Source of the DNA: an uncultured Maribacter sp.
GTDB taxonomy: Bacteria > Bacteroidota > Bacteroidia > Flavobacteriales > Flavobacteriaceae
Assembly (NCBI GenBank): GCA_947493885.1
Contig: CANLTE010000002.1
Span: 700,238 to 764,237 of the forward strand
Direction: 5' to 3'
Length of the DNA stretch: 64,000 nt
Positions 54,704 to 62,815 of this stretch are shown one piece after another (the stretch's first letter is position 1; every line of letters begins with the position of its first letter). The notes under the pieces are model-generated. The model was given only the letters and a program-made list of their open reading frames with translations. It was not told the DNA's origin and searched no databases. A program made the position numbers and the translations under genes.

Positions 54704-54919
54704 ATGAAAGCAATAATCACAATAATATTTATCCTTTTTATCGGAGTAGCAGCACAAGCTCAAGATGCTAAAGAAGTAAAAGTTGTTACTGTTGAAAAAA
54801 CAGTTGTGATTAAAACTGCTGAAGAAACTAAAGTAGCTCGTTTATACAAATTCAAAAATTCTAGAGTTAAAAAAGCGTTATCATTTACTACAAAAAGAAA
54901 CAAAGCTAAATTGGCTTAA
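54704..54919 (+). CDS. Small basic secreted protein
   Basis: The 71-residue protein begins with a signal peptide (MKAIITIIFILFIGVAAQAQ). The mature part is about 51 residues: a Val/Lys-rich beta-like segment (KVVTVEKTVVIKTAEETKVA) and a basic tail with many Lys and Arg (KNSRVKKALSFTTKRNKAK). It is not recognised. A weak promoter (TTTG at 54636 and TACGCTTG at 54662) precedes it. Coding is supported by the signal peptide and the long leader. Confidence 0.65.
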   Translation: MKAIITIIFILFIGVAAQAQDAKEVKVVTVEKTVVIKTAEETKVARLYKFKNSRVKKALSFTTKRNKAKLA

Positions 54920-54985
54920 GATAATAACCTAACAAGAGCTAGTCAATATGAAAGTTATACTTCGTGATGGTTCAAGTATTTATTT

Positions 54986-55471
54986 CTAACTTCTTGGTTT
55001 TATAGGAATCCAAACTTCTTCTTCAGAATCAGGAGCATTGTTTTTATATTTTTCTCCCAATAACTCAAAATGTGGTCTATTGTCTAAATTGTATTCGGAG
55101 TTAGGTAACCAAACACTATAAATGTATTGCGCTGTTTTTGGAAAGTCGCTTGCAGGTCCGATATGATTAAAAACGGCATATAATCCTTCTTTTAATATAA
55201 ATTGTTCCATGCCATCTGGAATATGATTAAAGTTGTCAACTTCTGTAGCAGCCCATTTCACGAAGGAGTTATTTGGATTAAAATCTAAAAAATAGGTAGG
55301 GTTATCATATACTTGAATTGAATACAAATTGGCACCAATAGTATTTTTAACTGCTTTACGATTAGTCATAAAGTTTTTCCAAAGTATGCTTGTTTTATTA
55401 TCTACCAAACTCATATGCATGCGCATTCCTATGAGTTTTGTTTCTGGTAAGGTTTCAATTCGGTGTTGCAT
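54986..55471 (-). CDS. GyrI-like effector-binding domain protein
   Basis: The 161-residue protein has the SHS2/GyrI-like fold that binds small hydrophobic or drug-like ligands. It begins IETLPETKLIGMRMHMSLVD, continues WKNFMTNRKAVKNTIGANLY and ends with YIYSVWLPNSEYNLDNRPHF, then ELLGEKYK and EEEVWIPI. Usually the domain is fused to AraC-type regulators, but here it stands alone, as in many Bacteroidota. It lies 9 bp downstream of a small membrane protein gene, with no clear functional link. Confidence 0.88.
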   Translation of the reverse strand: MQHRIETLPETKLIGMRMHMSLVDNKTSILWKNFMTNRKAVKNTIGANLYSIQVYDNPTYFLDFNPNNSFVKWAATEVDNFNHIPDGMEQFILKEGLYAVFNHIGPASDFPKTAQYIYSVWLPNSEYNLDNRPHFELLGEKYKNNAPDSEEEVWIPIKPRS

Positions 55472-55480
55472 TTTTTTATT

Positions 55481-55870
55481 TTAGTTAATTACTTTTGATA
55501 TACTGGGTTTGTTAACCACAATTTTTAGGGCTATGGTATCTCCAACATTTACCCAAAAAAAGTAATTGTTAATTCTGAAATCAGTAGAATATTTTTTTTC
55601 TTCAAAAATATAGTTACAATTCCCAACTTGATAATAATATCCTTTTCCCCAATGGATTTTTCTTTCATTTATGACAATTGCCTTTATCGACGTTGTTTTT
55701 CTTCCCAGAAACTTTAACTCATCTATCCACCAGTAATAGATAAGAAGAGAACATAGAAAAAGTAGAAAAATAGAAAGTATTGTTATAAACGTATTTTTCT
55801 TTTTTTCTGCTTTTTGAATCTTTTTATAGTGTTTTTTCCACTGTTGAAAACTTTTATCTTTGTTGGTCAT
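55481..55870 (-). CDS. Hypothetical membrane protein
   Basis: The 129-residue protein has a basic N-terminus (MTNKDKSFQQWKKHYKKIQK), one membrane segment (FITILSIFLLFLCSLLIYYW) and a beta-rich domain outside. That domain includes AIVINERKIHWGKGYYYQVG and vaguely resembles DUF3592-type proteins. The function is unknown. It is probably co-transcribed with the GyrI-like gene. Confidence 0.6.
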   Translation of the reverse strand: MTNKDKSFQQWKKHYKKIQKAEKKKNTFITILSIFLLFLCSLLIYYWWIDELKFLGRKTTSIKAIVINERKIHWGKGYYYQVGNCNYIFEEKKYSTDFRINNYFFWVNVGDTIALKIVVNKPSISKVIN

Positions 55871-55991
55871 GTCATATAGCTTTTTTTATAGATATTATGC
55901 CAACTCCATTAATGACTAACCAGTTAACATTGTTTAAACTTAGTTATATATAATCATCAAGAAAGGGATTTATATAAATTTTTTATGTTTT

Positions 55992-56792
55992 TCACGGTGT
56001 TGTTTTAAGTAAAATGGCTGTTAACTCTTTTGGCATTGAGAAGAACGTAGAGTGACTACTATTTAGTTGATATACCATTTCGCAGGGACTTTCTTTGTGC
56101 ATTATTCTTTGAAGCTTCAATGTAACTGCTTTGTCTTGTAGGCATTCAATATAAATTTTAGATATACTACCGTATTTTCGTTTAGATAGTTTTAAAGTGG
56201 GAAAGCCTGGCATGTTAGGTTCAGGAGAAAGTAAAACGTTTGCTAGTTCAGTTATTTCATCTGGGCAATCATGATAAAGTGCTTTGCGAAATACGTTTTT
56301 CTTTAATTTATGTGTTTTTTTGGATTTTGGGATTATTAATGTTAACAGTTTTCTTAGTAGTTTCTTTTTGAACAATGCTGACATTTTTTCAATTCTGCGT
56401 TCCGATACTTTTGGAATAACATTTTGATAGACTAATGAATGCTTATCTTGTATTGCAAAGTCCATCATTGATTTGCCATTTGGTATTAGGTAGGCTGCTA
56501 AATAAACTAGTTTGAAAATTTTGTTAGGTCTTTCTTCCGCAACCTGAGATATAATCATTCCGTTTCGACTGTGAGCTAAAAGAATTACTTTTTCATCAAT
56601 AGTATCAATACATGCTGTGACTTTGTTTATGCAATCGCGAAAAGTAACTTTATGAATAGGGGTTTTATCTAAACCATGACCTGGCATATCTATTGCTATT
56701 GCCTGATGACCTGCTTTTTGGATTAACGGAACCACTTTGTGCCAGTTCCACGCGGCATGGAAAGAACCGTGTATAAGAATGAAAGTCGCCAT
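55992..56792 (-). CDS. Alpha/beta-fold hydrolase
   Basis: The 266-residue protein is a cytoplasmic serine hydrolase related to plant methylesterase-like and salicylate esterase-like enzymes. It opens ATFILIHGSFHAAWNWHKVV, with IAIDMPGHGLDKTPI. The nucleophile elbow reads LAHSRNGMI, with Ser near residue 95. This differs from the common GHSxGG by having Ala before His and Asn before Gly. The acid (YIECLQDKAVT) and histidine (NSSHSTFFSMP) are present, so the triad is complete. It is monocistronic. The substrate is unknown. Confidence 0.9.
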   Translation of the reverse strand: MATFILIHGSFHAAWNWHKVVPLIQKAGHQAIAIDMPGHGLDKTPIHKVTFRDCINKVTACIDTIDEKVILLAHSRNGMIISQVAEERPNKIFKLVYLAAYLIPNGKSMMDFAIQDKHSLVYQNVIPKVSERRIEKMSALFKKKLLRKLLTLIIPKSKKTHKLKKNVFRKALYHDCPDEITELANVLLSPEPNMPGFPTLKLSKRKYGSISKIYIECLQDKAVTLKLQRIMHKESPCEMVYQLNSSHSTFFSMPKELTAILLKTTP

Positions 56793-56945
56793 TACTTTTA
56801 AGTTAATAATTGAATAACAAAAAAGCTGTTTTTAACAACTAAAGCAATCCGTTTCTTGCTAATTCCTGCATTTAATTTAGGAATTAGATATGAAGAAAGT
56901 AATCAAGTAAATTTAATTGACGTTAAGGGGTTAATCATATTTATA

Positions 56946-57782
56946 TCAAAAATTATTCAAAAACTCCACGCCAGATTTTTCTGTTTTATTACTCCAAAGT
57001 TCTAGTATTAACTGTTGTTCCTTATCATTTGATAACAACGTTTGAATTATTTCTTGTTTAGTTTTAGTTGATGGGGAGTAATACGTAAAAGGAGCTATTT
57101 TTCTGTCTACCGAAACTATTTTTACAACTTCAATGTGTTCTAGACGTTTTTTAGTTTCTTTATCCTTTATAAGTTTTAGATAGGCAATACCTAAACCTAC
57201 GTTAATTAGGAAGTATTCCAGTTCATAGCAGTCAGAACTATTATTAGGCCATTCTTCACGTTCAAACTCCATTTCGTAGTACTCATCATCATCTTCGTCG
57301 TATTCTTCATAAGGAATGTTCTCTAGTTCGCGGTAAACAGATTCTAATGAACTTAATTCTTGGTTATGCCAGTCGCCATCGTTAACATGTTGATGATTTT
57401 CATCATTTACATCGGTGCTTATGCCCAGGGCAAATCCTTGACCTGTCCAATTCAACTGGATGTATTTGAATTTTTTTTGCGGATATTTAAGAATAGCCGT
57501 CTTGTAAATTGTGAATATTTTTCGGTTTAAACGGTCAAACCATTTTTTAGAAATTTCTTTCTCATTGCCTTCCTGCAAGGTAACCAGATACCCTTTTTTT
57601 AATTTTGAACTGATAAGTTTTTCTGCATACTTAGTTGCTGCTTCTACGGAAACAAAGTTTTTTGTAATGGTTTGACAATCTGTTCCAATTTTTCCATATA
57701 AAATGGAACAGGTGTTTCCGTCTACTTCAATGTTCCAAAATTTTGATGATTTTTCATCTGTATACTCAAGGTGTGTTTTCAT
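56946..57782 (-). CDS. WGR domain protein
   Basis: The 278-residue protein, from ATG 57782, starts with a WGR domain: FWNIEVDGNTCSILYGKIGT, then ATKYAEKLISSKLKKGYLV. WGR domains occur in MolR-type regulators and in PARPs and may bind nucleic acids. The remainder has an acidic middle (EEYDEDDDEYYEMEFEREEW) and a C-terminal helical end. The longer reading adding 12 residues is less likely because the family begins at MKTHLEYTDEKSSKF. The function is unknown. Confidence 0.85.
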   Translation of the reverse strand: MKTHLEYTDEKSSKFWNIEVDGNTCSILYGKIGTDCQTITKNFVSVEAATKYAEKLISSKLKKGYLVTLQEGNEKEISKKWFDRLNRKIFTIYKTAILKYPQKKFKYIQLNWTGQGFALGISTDVNDENHQHVNDGDWHNQELSSLESVYRELENIPYEEYDEDDDEYYEMEFEREEWPNNSSDCYELEYFLINVGLGIAYLKLIKDKETKKRLEHIEVVKIVSVDRKIAPFTYYSPSTKTKQEIIQTLLSNDKEQQLILELWSNKTEKSGVEFLNNF

Positions 57783-57923
57783 ATTCCGACAGGTAAACGA
57801 GTAAGGATTTAATGTCAACGCACCAATAATTATAATATTTTTTAAAAGTGGTTTTTTCTATTTATTACACAACAATCTTAAAGCCTGTTTTTAGTCATAA
57901 CAACTGTTATGATTTTAATTCAG

Positions 57924-57959
57924 AGAAAAGAAAAAAGCACAAGGGATTAGCTTGTGCTT
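57924..57959 (-). terminator. Terminator of the YceI operon
   Basis: AAGCACAAG pairs with CTTGTGCTT around a 7-nt loop. On the reverse strand it is followed by a T-rich run, the complement of AGAAAAGAAAAA. Confidence 0.75.
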
Positions 57960-57988
57960 AATAAACTACTATACACTTAAAGACTTTA

Positions 57989-58564
57989 TTAAAACTCTAA
58001 ATCTACAATTAACTCAAACTCATCATAAATAGCTTTGTCTTTTAACCCATCAAAGAAACTTGCAGAACCGTACTTTACATCAAATTTAGTTCTGTCAATT
58101 TTTAAAGAAGCGTTGGCTTTATTACCATAAATGGACAAATCAAAACTTACTTTTTCGGTTTTTCCTTTAATTGTAATTTTACCAGTTACTTCATATGAGT
58201 TTTTTCCAGTAGTTTTTACTTTTGTAAAAATAAGCGAAGCCTTAGGAAAACTGCTTACGCCAAAAAAGTCATCTGACTTTAAATGTCCTTCAAGCTTATT
58301 TTTATAATCGCCCTCAAGGTCCGTTACGTTAATAGTGGTCATATCAATCTCAAATACACCACCTACTAATTTTTTGTCATCAAAGGTTAAGTTTCCAGAT
58401 TTAATTGAAACACTTCCAATGTGAGAACCGGTTACTTTATATGCTTTCCAGGTAACTTTGCTTTTTTCAATGTTTACTTCCTTTTTAATACTTTCTAAAG
58501 TCGTGAAAGAAAATGTGATAATTGCAAGGGCAACTATTGCTGTAATTTTTTTTATTGTTTTCAT
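57989..58564 (-). CDS. YceI-family periplasmic protein
   Basis: This 191-residue lipocalin-like barrel binds an isoprenoid or fatty-acid-type ligand in other bacteria. It has a signal peptide (MKTIKKITAIVALAIITFSF), then KSKVTWKAYKVTGSHIGSVS, FEIDMTTINVTDLEGDYKNK and the YEVTGKITIKGKTEKVSFDL segment typical of YceI. It is last in a short operon with the SnoaL-like gene (24 bp upstream) and a Crp/Fnr regulator. Confidence 0.93.
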   Translation of the reverse strand: MKTIKKITAIVALAIITFSFTTLESIKKEVNIEKSKVTWKAYKVTGSHIGSVSIKSGNLTFDDKKLVGGVFEIDMTTINVTDLEGDYKNKLEGHLKSDDFFGVSSFPKASLIFTKVKTTGKNSYEVTGKITIKGKTEKVSFDLSIYGNKANASLKIDRTKFDVKYGSASFFDGLKDKAIYDEFELIVDLEF

Positions 58565-58588
58565 TATTTATAATTTTTATTATTTGAT

Positions 58589-58942
58589 TTATGATCCGTA
58601 ATAGAATTTCTCTCTGATTATTTTACCGTCTAGCCATTCTTGAAGGGCAACTTGTTTGTAGTTTCTTTCGCCCCAATCTTTGTGAGTATAATCAAAATGC
58701 CATTCAACCATAGTTGTGTTTTCTCCTATGGTAACATTCAAAGGCTGAGCCCCTCTGAATTCAGTTATTGAAGCAAAGAAATCTTCTTCTCGCTTTCTGT
58801 TGTTAGCTTTCCCTATTATTTCAGGGTTGTCATTTTCTTGCATAATTACGTCATCATGATAAAATTCGTCAAAAGCTTCTAGAGCTTTACCCTGAAGAAT
58901 CATATCATTAATTGTGCTGATTTTTTCTAGTAATGTATTCAT
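58589..58942 (-). CDS. SnoaL/NTF2-like protein
   Basis: The 117-residue protein has the cone-shaped NTF2-like fold: LEKISTINDMILQGKALEAF, DEFYHDDVIMQEND, NRKREEDFFASITEFRGAQP and the terminal KVALQEW-like strand (KQVALQEWLDGKIIREKFYY). Such proteins bind small ligands or act as isomerases; the substrate is unknown. It is placed between a Crp/Fnr regulator gene (97 bp upstream) and the YceI gene, all on the same strand. Confidence 0.88.
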   Translation of the reverse strand: MNTLLEKISTINDMILQGKALEAFDEFYHDDVIMQENDNPEIIGKANNRKREEDFFASITEFRGAQPLNVTIGENTTMVEWHFDYTHKDWGERNYKQVALQEWLDGKIIREKFYYGS

Positions 58943-59039
58943 ATTTTAAATTTTTAAGATTCAGGTACAAATGTCCAAAACATTAAAAGCTTAAAAAATG
59001 AACTAGAATACAAAAGGAAGTTAAACTAGATTAACTTAT

Positions 59040-59624
59040 TTATTGTTCGTGAATGAGTTGACTTTTTATTTTGCTTAAAAACTCTTTTGTAATCCCTAGG
59101 TATGAAGCAATCATATATTGTGGAACTCGCTGGTCTATTTTTGGGTAGGCGTTCTTAAAAATTTGATATCTTTCTTTAGCATCAAGACTAAAATTTCTAA
59201 TAATTCTTTTTTGCGATGCTACAAAAGCGCGTTCTATTATTTTTCTGAAAAGACGTTCTAATTTGGGAATTTCAACATATAACTCCTCAAGATTTTCATA
59301 TGTAAACTGTACTAATTGCGTGTTTTCAAGACATTGAACATTAAAGTCGGCAGGAGTTTGAGTAATAAAACTACCAAGGTCTGAAGTCCACCAATCTTCA
59401 ATAGAAAACATTACCACATGTTCCTGACCTTCTGAATCCACGTAAAAAGTTTTTGTGCAACCTGAAAGAATATAATTCACACTTCTGCAGATGTCATTTT
59501 GTTGAACTATGTATTGATTTTTGAGATACCTCCTAAGTACTATTTTAGAAAGTAAAAGGGTTTCTTCCTCTGGTGTTAGGTTTACATATTTGCTGATGTA
59601 TTTTAAAAAAGGACTTGTGTTCAT
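59040..59624 (-). CDS. Crp/Fnr-family transcriptional regulator
   Basis: The 194-residue regulator has an N-terminal cyclic-nucleotide-binding-like domain (LRRYLKNQYIVQQNDICRSV to EHVVMFSIEDWWTSDLGSF) and a C-terminal winged helix with RVPQYMIASYLGITKEFLSK as recognition part. There are no Fnr-type cysteines, and the ligand is unknown. The gene is followed by SnoaL and YceI genes in the same direction, which it may regulate. A -7-like box (TATTTTTG on the reverse strand, 59678-59671) is upstream. Confidence 0.9.
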   Translation of the reverse strand: MNTSPFLKYISKYVNLTPEEETLLLSKIVLRRYLKNQYIVQQNDICRSVNYILSGCTKTFYVDSEGQEHVVMFSIEDWWTSDLGSFITQTPADFNVQCLENTQLVQFTYENLEELYVEIPKLERLFRKIIERAFVASQKRIIRNFSLDAKERYQIFKNAYPKIDQRVPQYMIASYLGITKEFLSKIKSQLIHEQ

Positions 59625-59856
59625 TTATTTTTTAATTACACCTAAGAATCTATTTTATATAGGTTAAGTGCAAAAATAATCATAAACCTATAGGTTTTGT
59701 TTTCTTAACATTTGTTTTGCACTTTGGTTTTATATAGCTCAAGGTATCCACAATAAGGAATAAATTGTGATTTACACAATTACCTTTTTTATATTACTTG
59801 AGAATTAAGCAAGTTTTATGTCAACCATGAAGCTTATTTTGCTAAGAATACAAAAT

Positions 59857-60612
59857 TTATTCTTCCCAATTTTGAAGTCGGTCTATGTACAAATAGCTTT
59901 CAACAAATTTCCTGTGTTCTGCACTAGTCATTTTCTCCACTAAATTAAGGGCAGAAATGTAGCTTGTTAAGTTACCGTTGGACGAACTAAATTTACCGTC
60001 CTCAACAAAGGTTACTAAACTATCATTCTGAACTTTTAAATTTGGATAATCTTTTTGTAGTTGCTCTCCACCTCCTATGTAGGTAACAATTTTATGCCCG
60101 TCTGCAATTCCAGATGCACCAATGAGTTGTGCTCCAGCACAATTACTTACTACGTATTTGGTTTCTTGGTTTTTCTTTTTTATAAAATCTACCATTTGTT
60201 TATTGCGTACTTGCGCGTACATGTCGTAACCGCTAGGAACAAATAGTGCGGTTAATTTTGGACAGTTTTCAAAGGTATAGTCAGGTACAAACCGCATACC
60301 TTCTTCGGTGGTTATTGGTTTTGTTGTTTCAGCTATGGTTACAACGTTAAAAAGCTGCTCAAAGTTTTGGTTAGGTTTTCCAAAAACGTCTGATGTAGCT
60401 ACAACCTCGCCCTGTAAAACCCCATTAAACATTAACAAGCCTATTGTGGGTAGTTCTGGATTATATGGTTTTAAATGTTTTGTTAGGGTGTCAGAAGGCA
60501 ACGTTACCTCATTTGTATTTTCAGCGTTGTGCTTTGCTTTTGATTTTTCTGTATTGCAATTAACGAAAACAATGGATATAAAAATTACCGATATAACGCT
60601 TAATTTTTTCAT
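59857..60612 (-). CDS. DJ-1/PfpI-family lipoprotein
   Basis: The protein belongs to the DJ-1/PfpI superfamily of glutamine-amidotransferase-like proteins. From ATG 60612 it has about 251 residues: a lipoprotein signal (ISVIFISIVFVNCNTEKS), then TIGLLMFNGVLQGEVVATSD, LTALFVPSGYDMYAQ and YVVSNCAGAQLIGASGIADG with the nucleophile cysteine. The role is unknown; some relatives act in stress response or isonitrile hydration. It lies downstream of another Crp/Fnr regulator, in the same direction. Confidence 0.88.
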   Translation of the reverse strand: MKKLSVISVIFISIVFVNCNTEKSKAKHNAENTNEVTLPSDTLTKHLKPYNPELPTIGLLMFNGVLQGEVVATSDVFGKPNQNFEQLFNVVTIAETTKPITTEEGMRFVPDYTFENCPKLTALFVPSGYDMYAQVRNKQMVDFIKKKNQETKYVVSNCAGAQLIGASGIADGHKIVTYIGGGEQLQKDYPNLKVQNDSLVTFVEDGKFSSSNGNLTSYISALNLVEKMTSAEHRKFVESYLYIDRLQNWEE

Positions 60613-60725
60613 TTTTTTAGGTTTGTTAATTATGATACTAAACAATTCTGATTTAGTGTTATGTTATTTTTTAGCATAAAGGTAGTGGCATTAATGCTAA
60701 GAAAAATTAAGCTGGTTTAAGAAAG

Positions 60726-61295
60726 TTACTTTCTTTTTATTTCGCTTAAATACTCTGGAGTTAAACCAAGAAAACTTGCTAAAAGGTATTGTGGTACACG
60801 TTGTACAAATTCGGGGTAACTATCTCTAAATTTTAAAAACATTTCTTCTTTAGAAAAGGTGTTTACGTGTTTTAAACGCATTAATGCGGAGCCATAGGCA
60901 GTTTGGTAAATTTCCCTGAAGTATTTTTCCATTACAGGAAACTTTGTCAATAGTTCGTTATACTTTGAAAAAGAGATGGATAAGACCTCCGAATTTTCAA
61001 CGGTTTCAATATTAAAATTAGATCGTTTTTGATTCTGAAACGCTAAAAAATCTGTTAACCACCAATTTTCTATCGCAAATTGTATAGTTTTTGGATTTCC
61101 TAAATTATCAATAAAGTATGACTGTAAACATCCTTCGATAACAAAAAAAAGTTGGTCGCATCGTTTTTCGGCTAAAATTAATGTTTCCTTTTTACGGTAC
61201 GAATGGTAATCAAAAAAGGACGCTATTTGGGTTAATTCTTCTTCTGAAATGACTAGATATGTTTTGATATGTTTTGTTAGAGCGCTTTTAGTCAT
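60726..61295 (-). CDS. Crp/Fnr-family transcriptional regulator
   Basis: This second 189-residue Crp/Fnr regulator has the same architecture as the one at 59040: a nucleotide-binding-like N-terminal domain (FFVIEGCLQSYFIDNLGNPK to FAIENWWLTDFLAF) and a winged helix with RVPQYLLASFLGLTPEYLSE. The pair shares the pattern of residues in ENWWLTD/EDWWTSD and RVPQY, so they are paralogues. The gene lies upstream of the DJ-1/PfpI gene, which is its likely target. Confidence 0.9.
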   Translation of the reverse strand: MTKSALTKHIKTYLVISEEELTQIASFFDYHSYRKKETLILAEKRCDQLFFVIEGCLQSYFIDNLGNPKTIQFAIENWWLTDFLAFQNQKRSNFNIETVENSEVLSISFSKYNELLTKFPVMEKYFREIYQTAYGSALMRLKHVNTFSKEEMFLKFRDSYPEFVQRVPQYLLASFLGLTPEYLSEIKRK

Positions 61296-61513
61296 TTGTT
61301 AGTGTTATGCTCAATGTTTTGTTATGAAATATGTATAGGAATAAGCAATGTTTTTTAATTTATTGCTAAGTCAAATATAAATAAATTTCTTTTTGTTTTA
61401 GGGTGGTGAAAAGGTTATTGGTGGTAACAAAAAATGTTTCGTTTGTCTGAATATTGAAATCAACCACTACATAAATTTCAAAATCATTTGTTTTACAATA
61501 AGTAGTTATAAAA

Positions 61514-61615
61514 ATGAGAACACAACCAACTCTTCTTATTCATATTGTTTTTGGTGCTCTGGCGGCTATTGTTGGAATAATTGCCTTGTTTTCAGCCAAA
61601 GGAAAAAATATCTAA
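61514..61615 (+). pseudogene. Truncated membrane protein remnant, DUF2306-like N-terminus
   Basis: A 33-codon frame reads MRTQPTLLIHIVFGALAAIV, then GIIALFSAKGKNI and stop. This resembles the first membrane helix and following His-Lys-rich turn of DUF2306-type membrane proteins, which continue for 100 or more residues. Here a stop and a convergent gene follow at once. The rest of the gene is missing, so it is called a remnant; a true micro-protein is possible. No further helix is found in other frames downstream. Confidence 0.5.
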
Positions 61616-61619
61616 ATAT

Positions 61620-62501
61620 TTATTCATTTATTTTGATGTCATTGTCCAATGCATTTAAAATATCCTTTTTCACTTTTTCAACACTATTAAATTTCATGTG
61701 ATGCATTCCTTTATCAATATTATTTATGTCTCCAATTACCCTGAGACTGAAAGGCAACTTTATCCCTAGCGCATCGCGATAATCACTTAAATGGAGGGTT
61801 GCATTAGCTCGACCCATAAAACCACGGACAGTAAACTGAACAAAGTCAATCATCATGGTTTTTTGATTAACCCAAACAAGATATTGGTCAGCATTTTTAT
61901 GTGGTGTCCATTTTCCCCATGTTGCATATACCAAATCATAAGTGTGGTTTTGAAGTTTTTTTTCACCCGCATAGGTAATTAATTCTGCTTCTGACAATAA
62001 AAATGGTATAAAGAAAAAAAATCTATAACTGGGTAAATTAAATTCAATACGCGAATCATTTTTCCAAACATGTTTTCCTTTCTTATCAATAATGTATCCT
62101 TTACTATCTTGTATTCCCCAAGATATTCCTTCCCGCTGACCATCTAAATATGCTAGGCGAATGTTCTTTTCATCGGCGGGCTTTAAATGAAGAGATACTT
62201 TTTGACCACTTTTCTCTATGGGTGTAAGGAACATGGGGAGCATTTTAAGATGCCAAAAATGCTGAAATGAAATTTGGATTTTCTGATCTCGAATTTCCTG
62301 CCACTTCAACATTGGGTCAAGTTTTTTTAAACCTTGTTCAAATAGTTTTTTCCCTTTTTGTTGGGCAGCATCGGATTTTCCTTCCCTCTTAGCATAATCA
62401 GTTCTCAAATCAACAGGCATTTGTAGGTAGATAAAGATGCATACCCCTACGATTACGATAATGCTTAATATAGCTAAAACATTTTTTTTCCACTTTTTCA
62501 T
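61620..62501 (-). CDS. Membrane-anchored hypothetical protein
   Basis: From the ATG at 62501 (MKKWKKNVLAILSIIVIVGV) the 293-residue protein has one N-terminal membrane segment and a large outside domain. A family cannot be named with confidence; segments such as LKKLDPMLKWQEIRDQKIQ and FVQFTVRGFMGRANATLHLS recall outer-membrane lipoprotein-sorting-like proteins of the LolA fold. A GTG nine bases upstream could extend it, but the ATG gives a cleaner signal. It converges on the truncated remnant and ends 4 bp from it. Confidence 0.65.
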   Translation of the reverse strand: MKKWKKNVLAILSIIVIVGVCIFIYLQMPVDLRTDYAKREGKSDAAQQKGKKLFEQGLKKLDPMLKWQEIRDQKIQISFQHFWHLKMLPMFLTPIEKSGQKVSLHLKPADEKNIRLAYLDGQREGISWGIQDSKGYIIDKKGKHVWKNDSRIEFNLPSYRFFFFIPFLLSEAELITYAGEKKLQNHTYDLVYATWGKWTPHKNADQYLVWVNQKTMMIDFVQFTVRGFMGRANATLHLSDYRDALGIKLPFSLRVIGDINNIDKGMHHMKFNSVEKVKKDILNALDNDIKINE

Positions 62502-62544
62502 TAATAACACTTTAATATTTAATTAAAACTGAGGCGAAATTATC

Positions 62545-62726
62545 ATGAAAGAAGTTCGTAAGATAGGAAGAAACCGTTGGATGTTACGAGAAATTAATCC
62601 TACTATCGTAAGTATCAAGGCAAGAACGTAAAGCGTATAATCATTAAAGTGCCTAGAAAGCTACTCAGTAGAACATTAGCCGTAATAAAAACTGAAGTAC
62701 CCTATACTAAGGGAGTAGTAGAATAA
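62545..62726 (+). pseudogene. Decayed C-terminal end of an IS110-type transposase
   Basis: Frame one from ATG 62545 reads MKEVRKIGRNRWMLREINPT. A shift near 62600 gives frame two: YYRKYQGKNVKRIIIKVPRK, then LLSRTLAVIKTEVPY and a stop at 62724-62726. NPTI, YxRxQGK and RKLL fit the order at the C-terminal end of IS110/IS116/IS902 transposases. The N-terminal catalytic domain is missing and one frameshift is needed, so this is a fossil. It lies in a region of gene remnants. Confidence 0.55.
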
Positions 62727-62785
62727 AAAAAAGATGGATTAAAGTAAAAAAGAAAACATTAATTAACTTGACTTTAGAGAACTGG

Positions 62786-62815
62786 ATTAAGGCTTTTCGT
62801 AGGAGCCGTTGTTAA
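62786..62815 (-). repeat. Cassette-like end at the 3' side of the membrane gene
   Basis: On the reverse strand the stop codon of the membrane gene is inside GCTTAACAACGGCTCCTAC, followed by GAAAAGCC. GCTTAAC fits RYYYAAC, the R'' box of integron-type recombination sites. Similar sequences starting with TAACAACGGCT end genes in many Bacteroidota genomes. The partner box is not seen, perhaps because of the IS110 remnant next to it. Confidence 0.3.
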
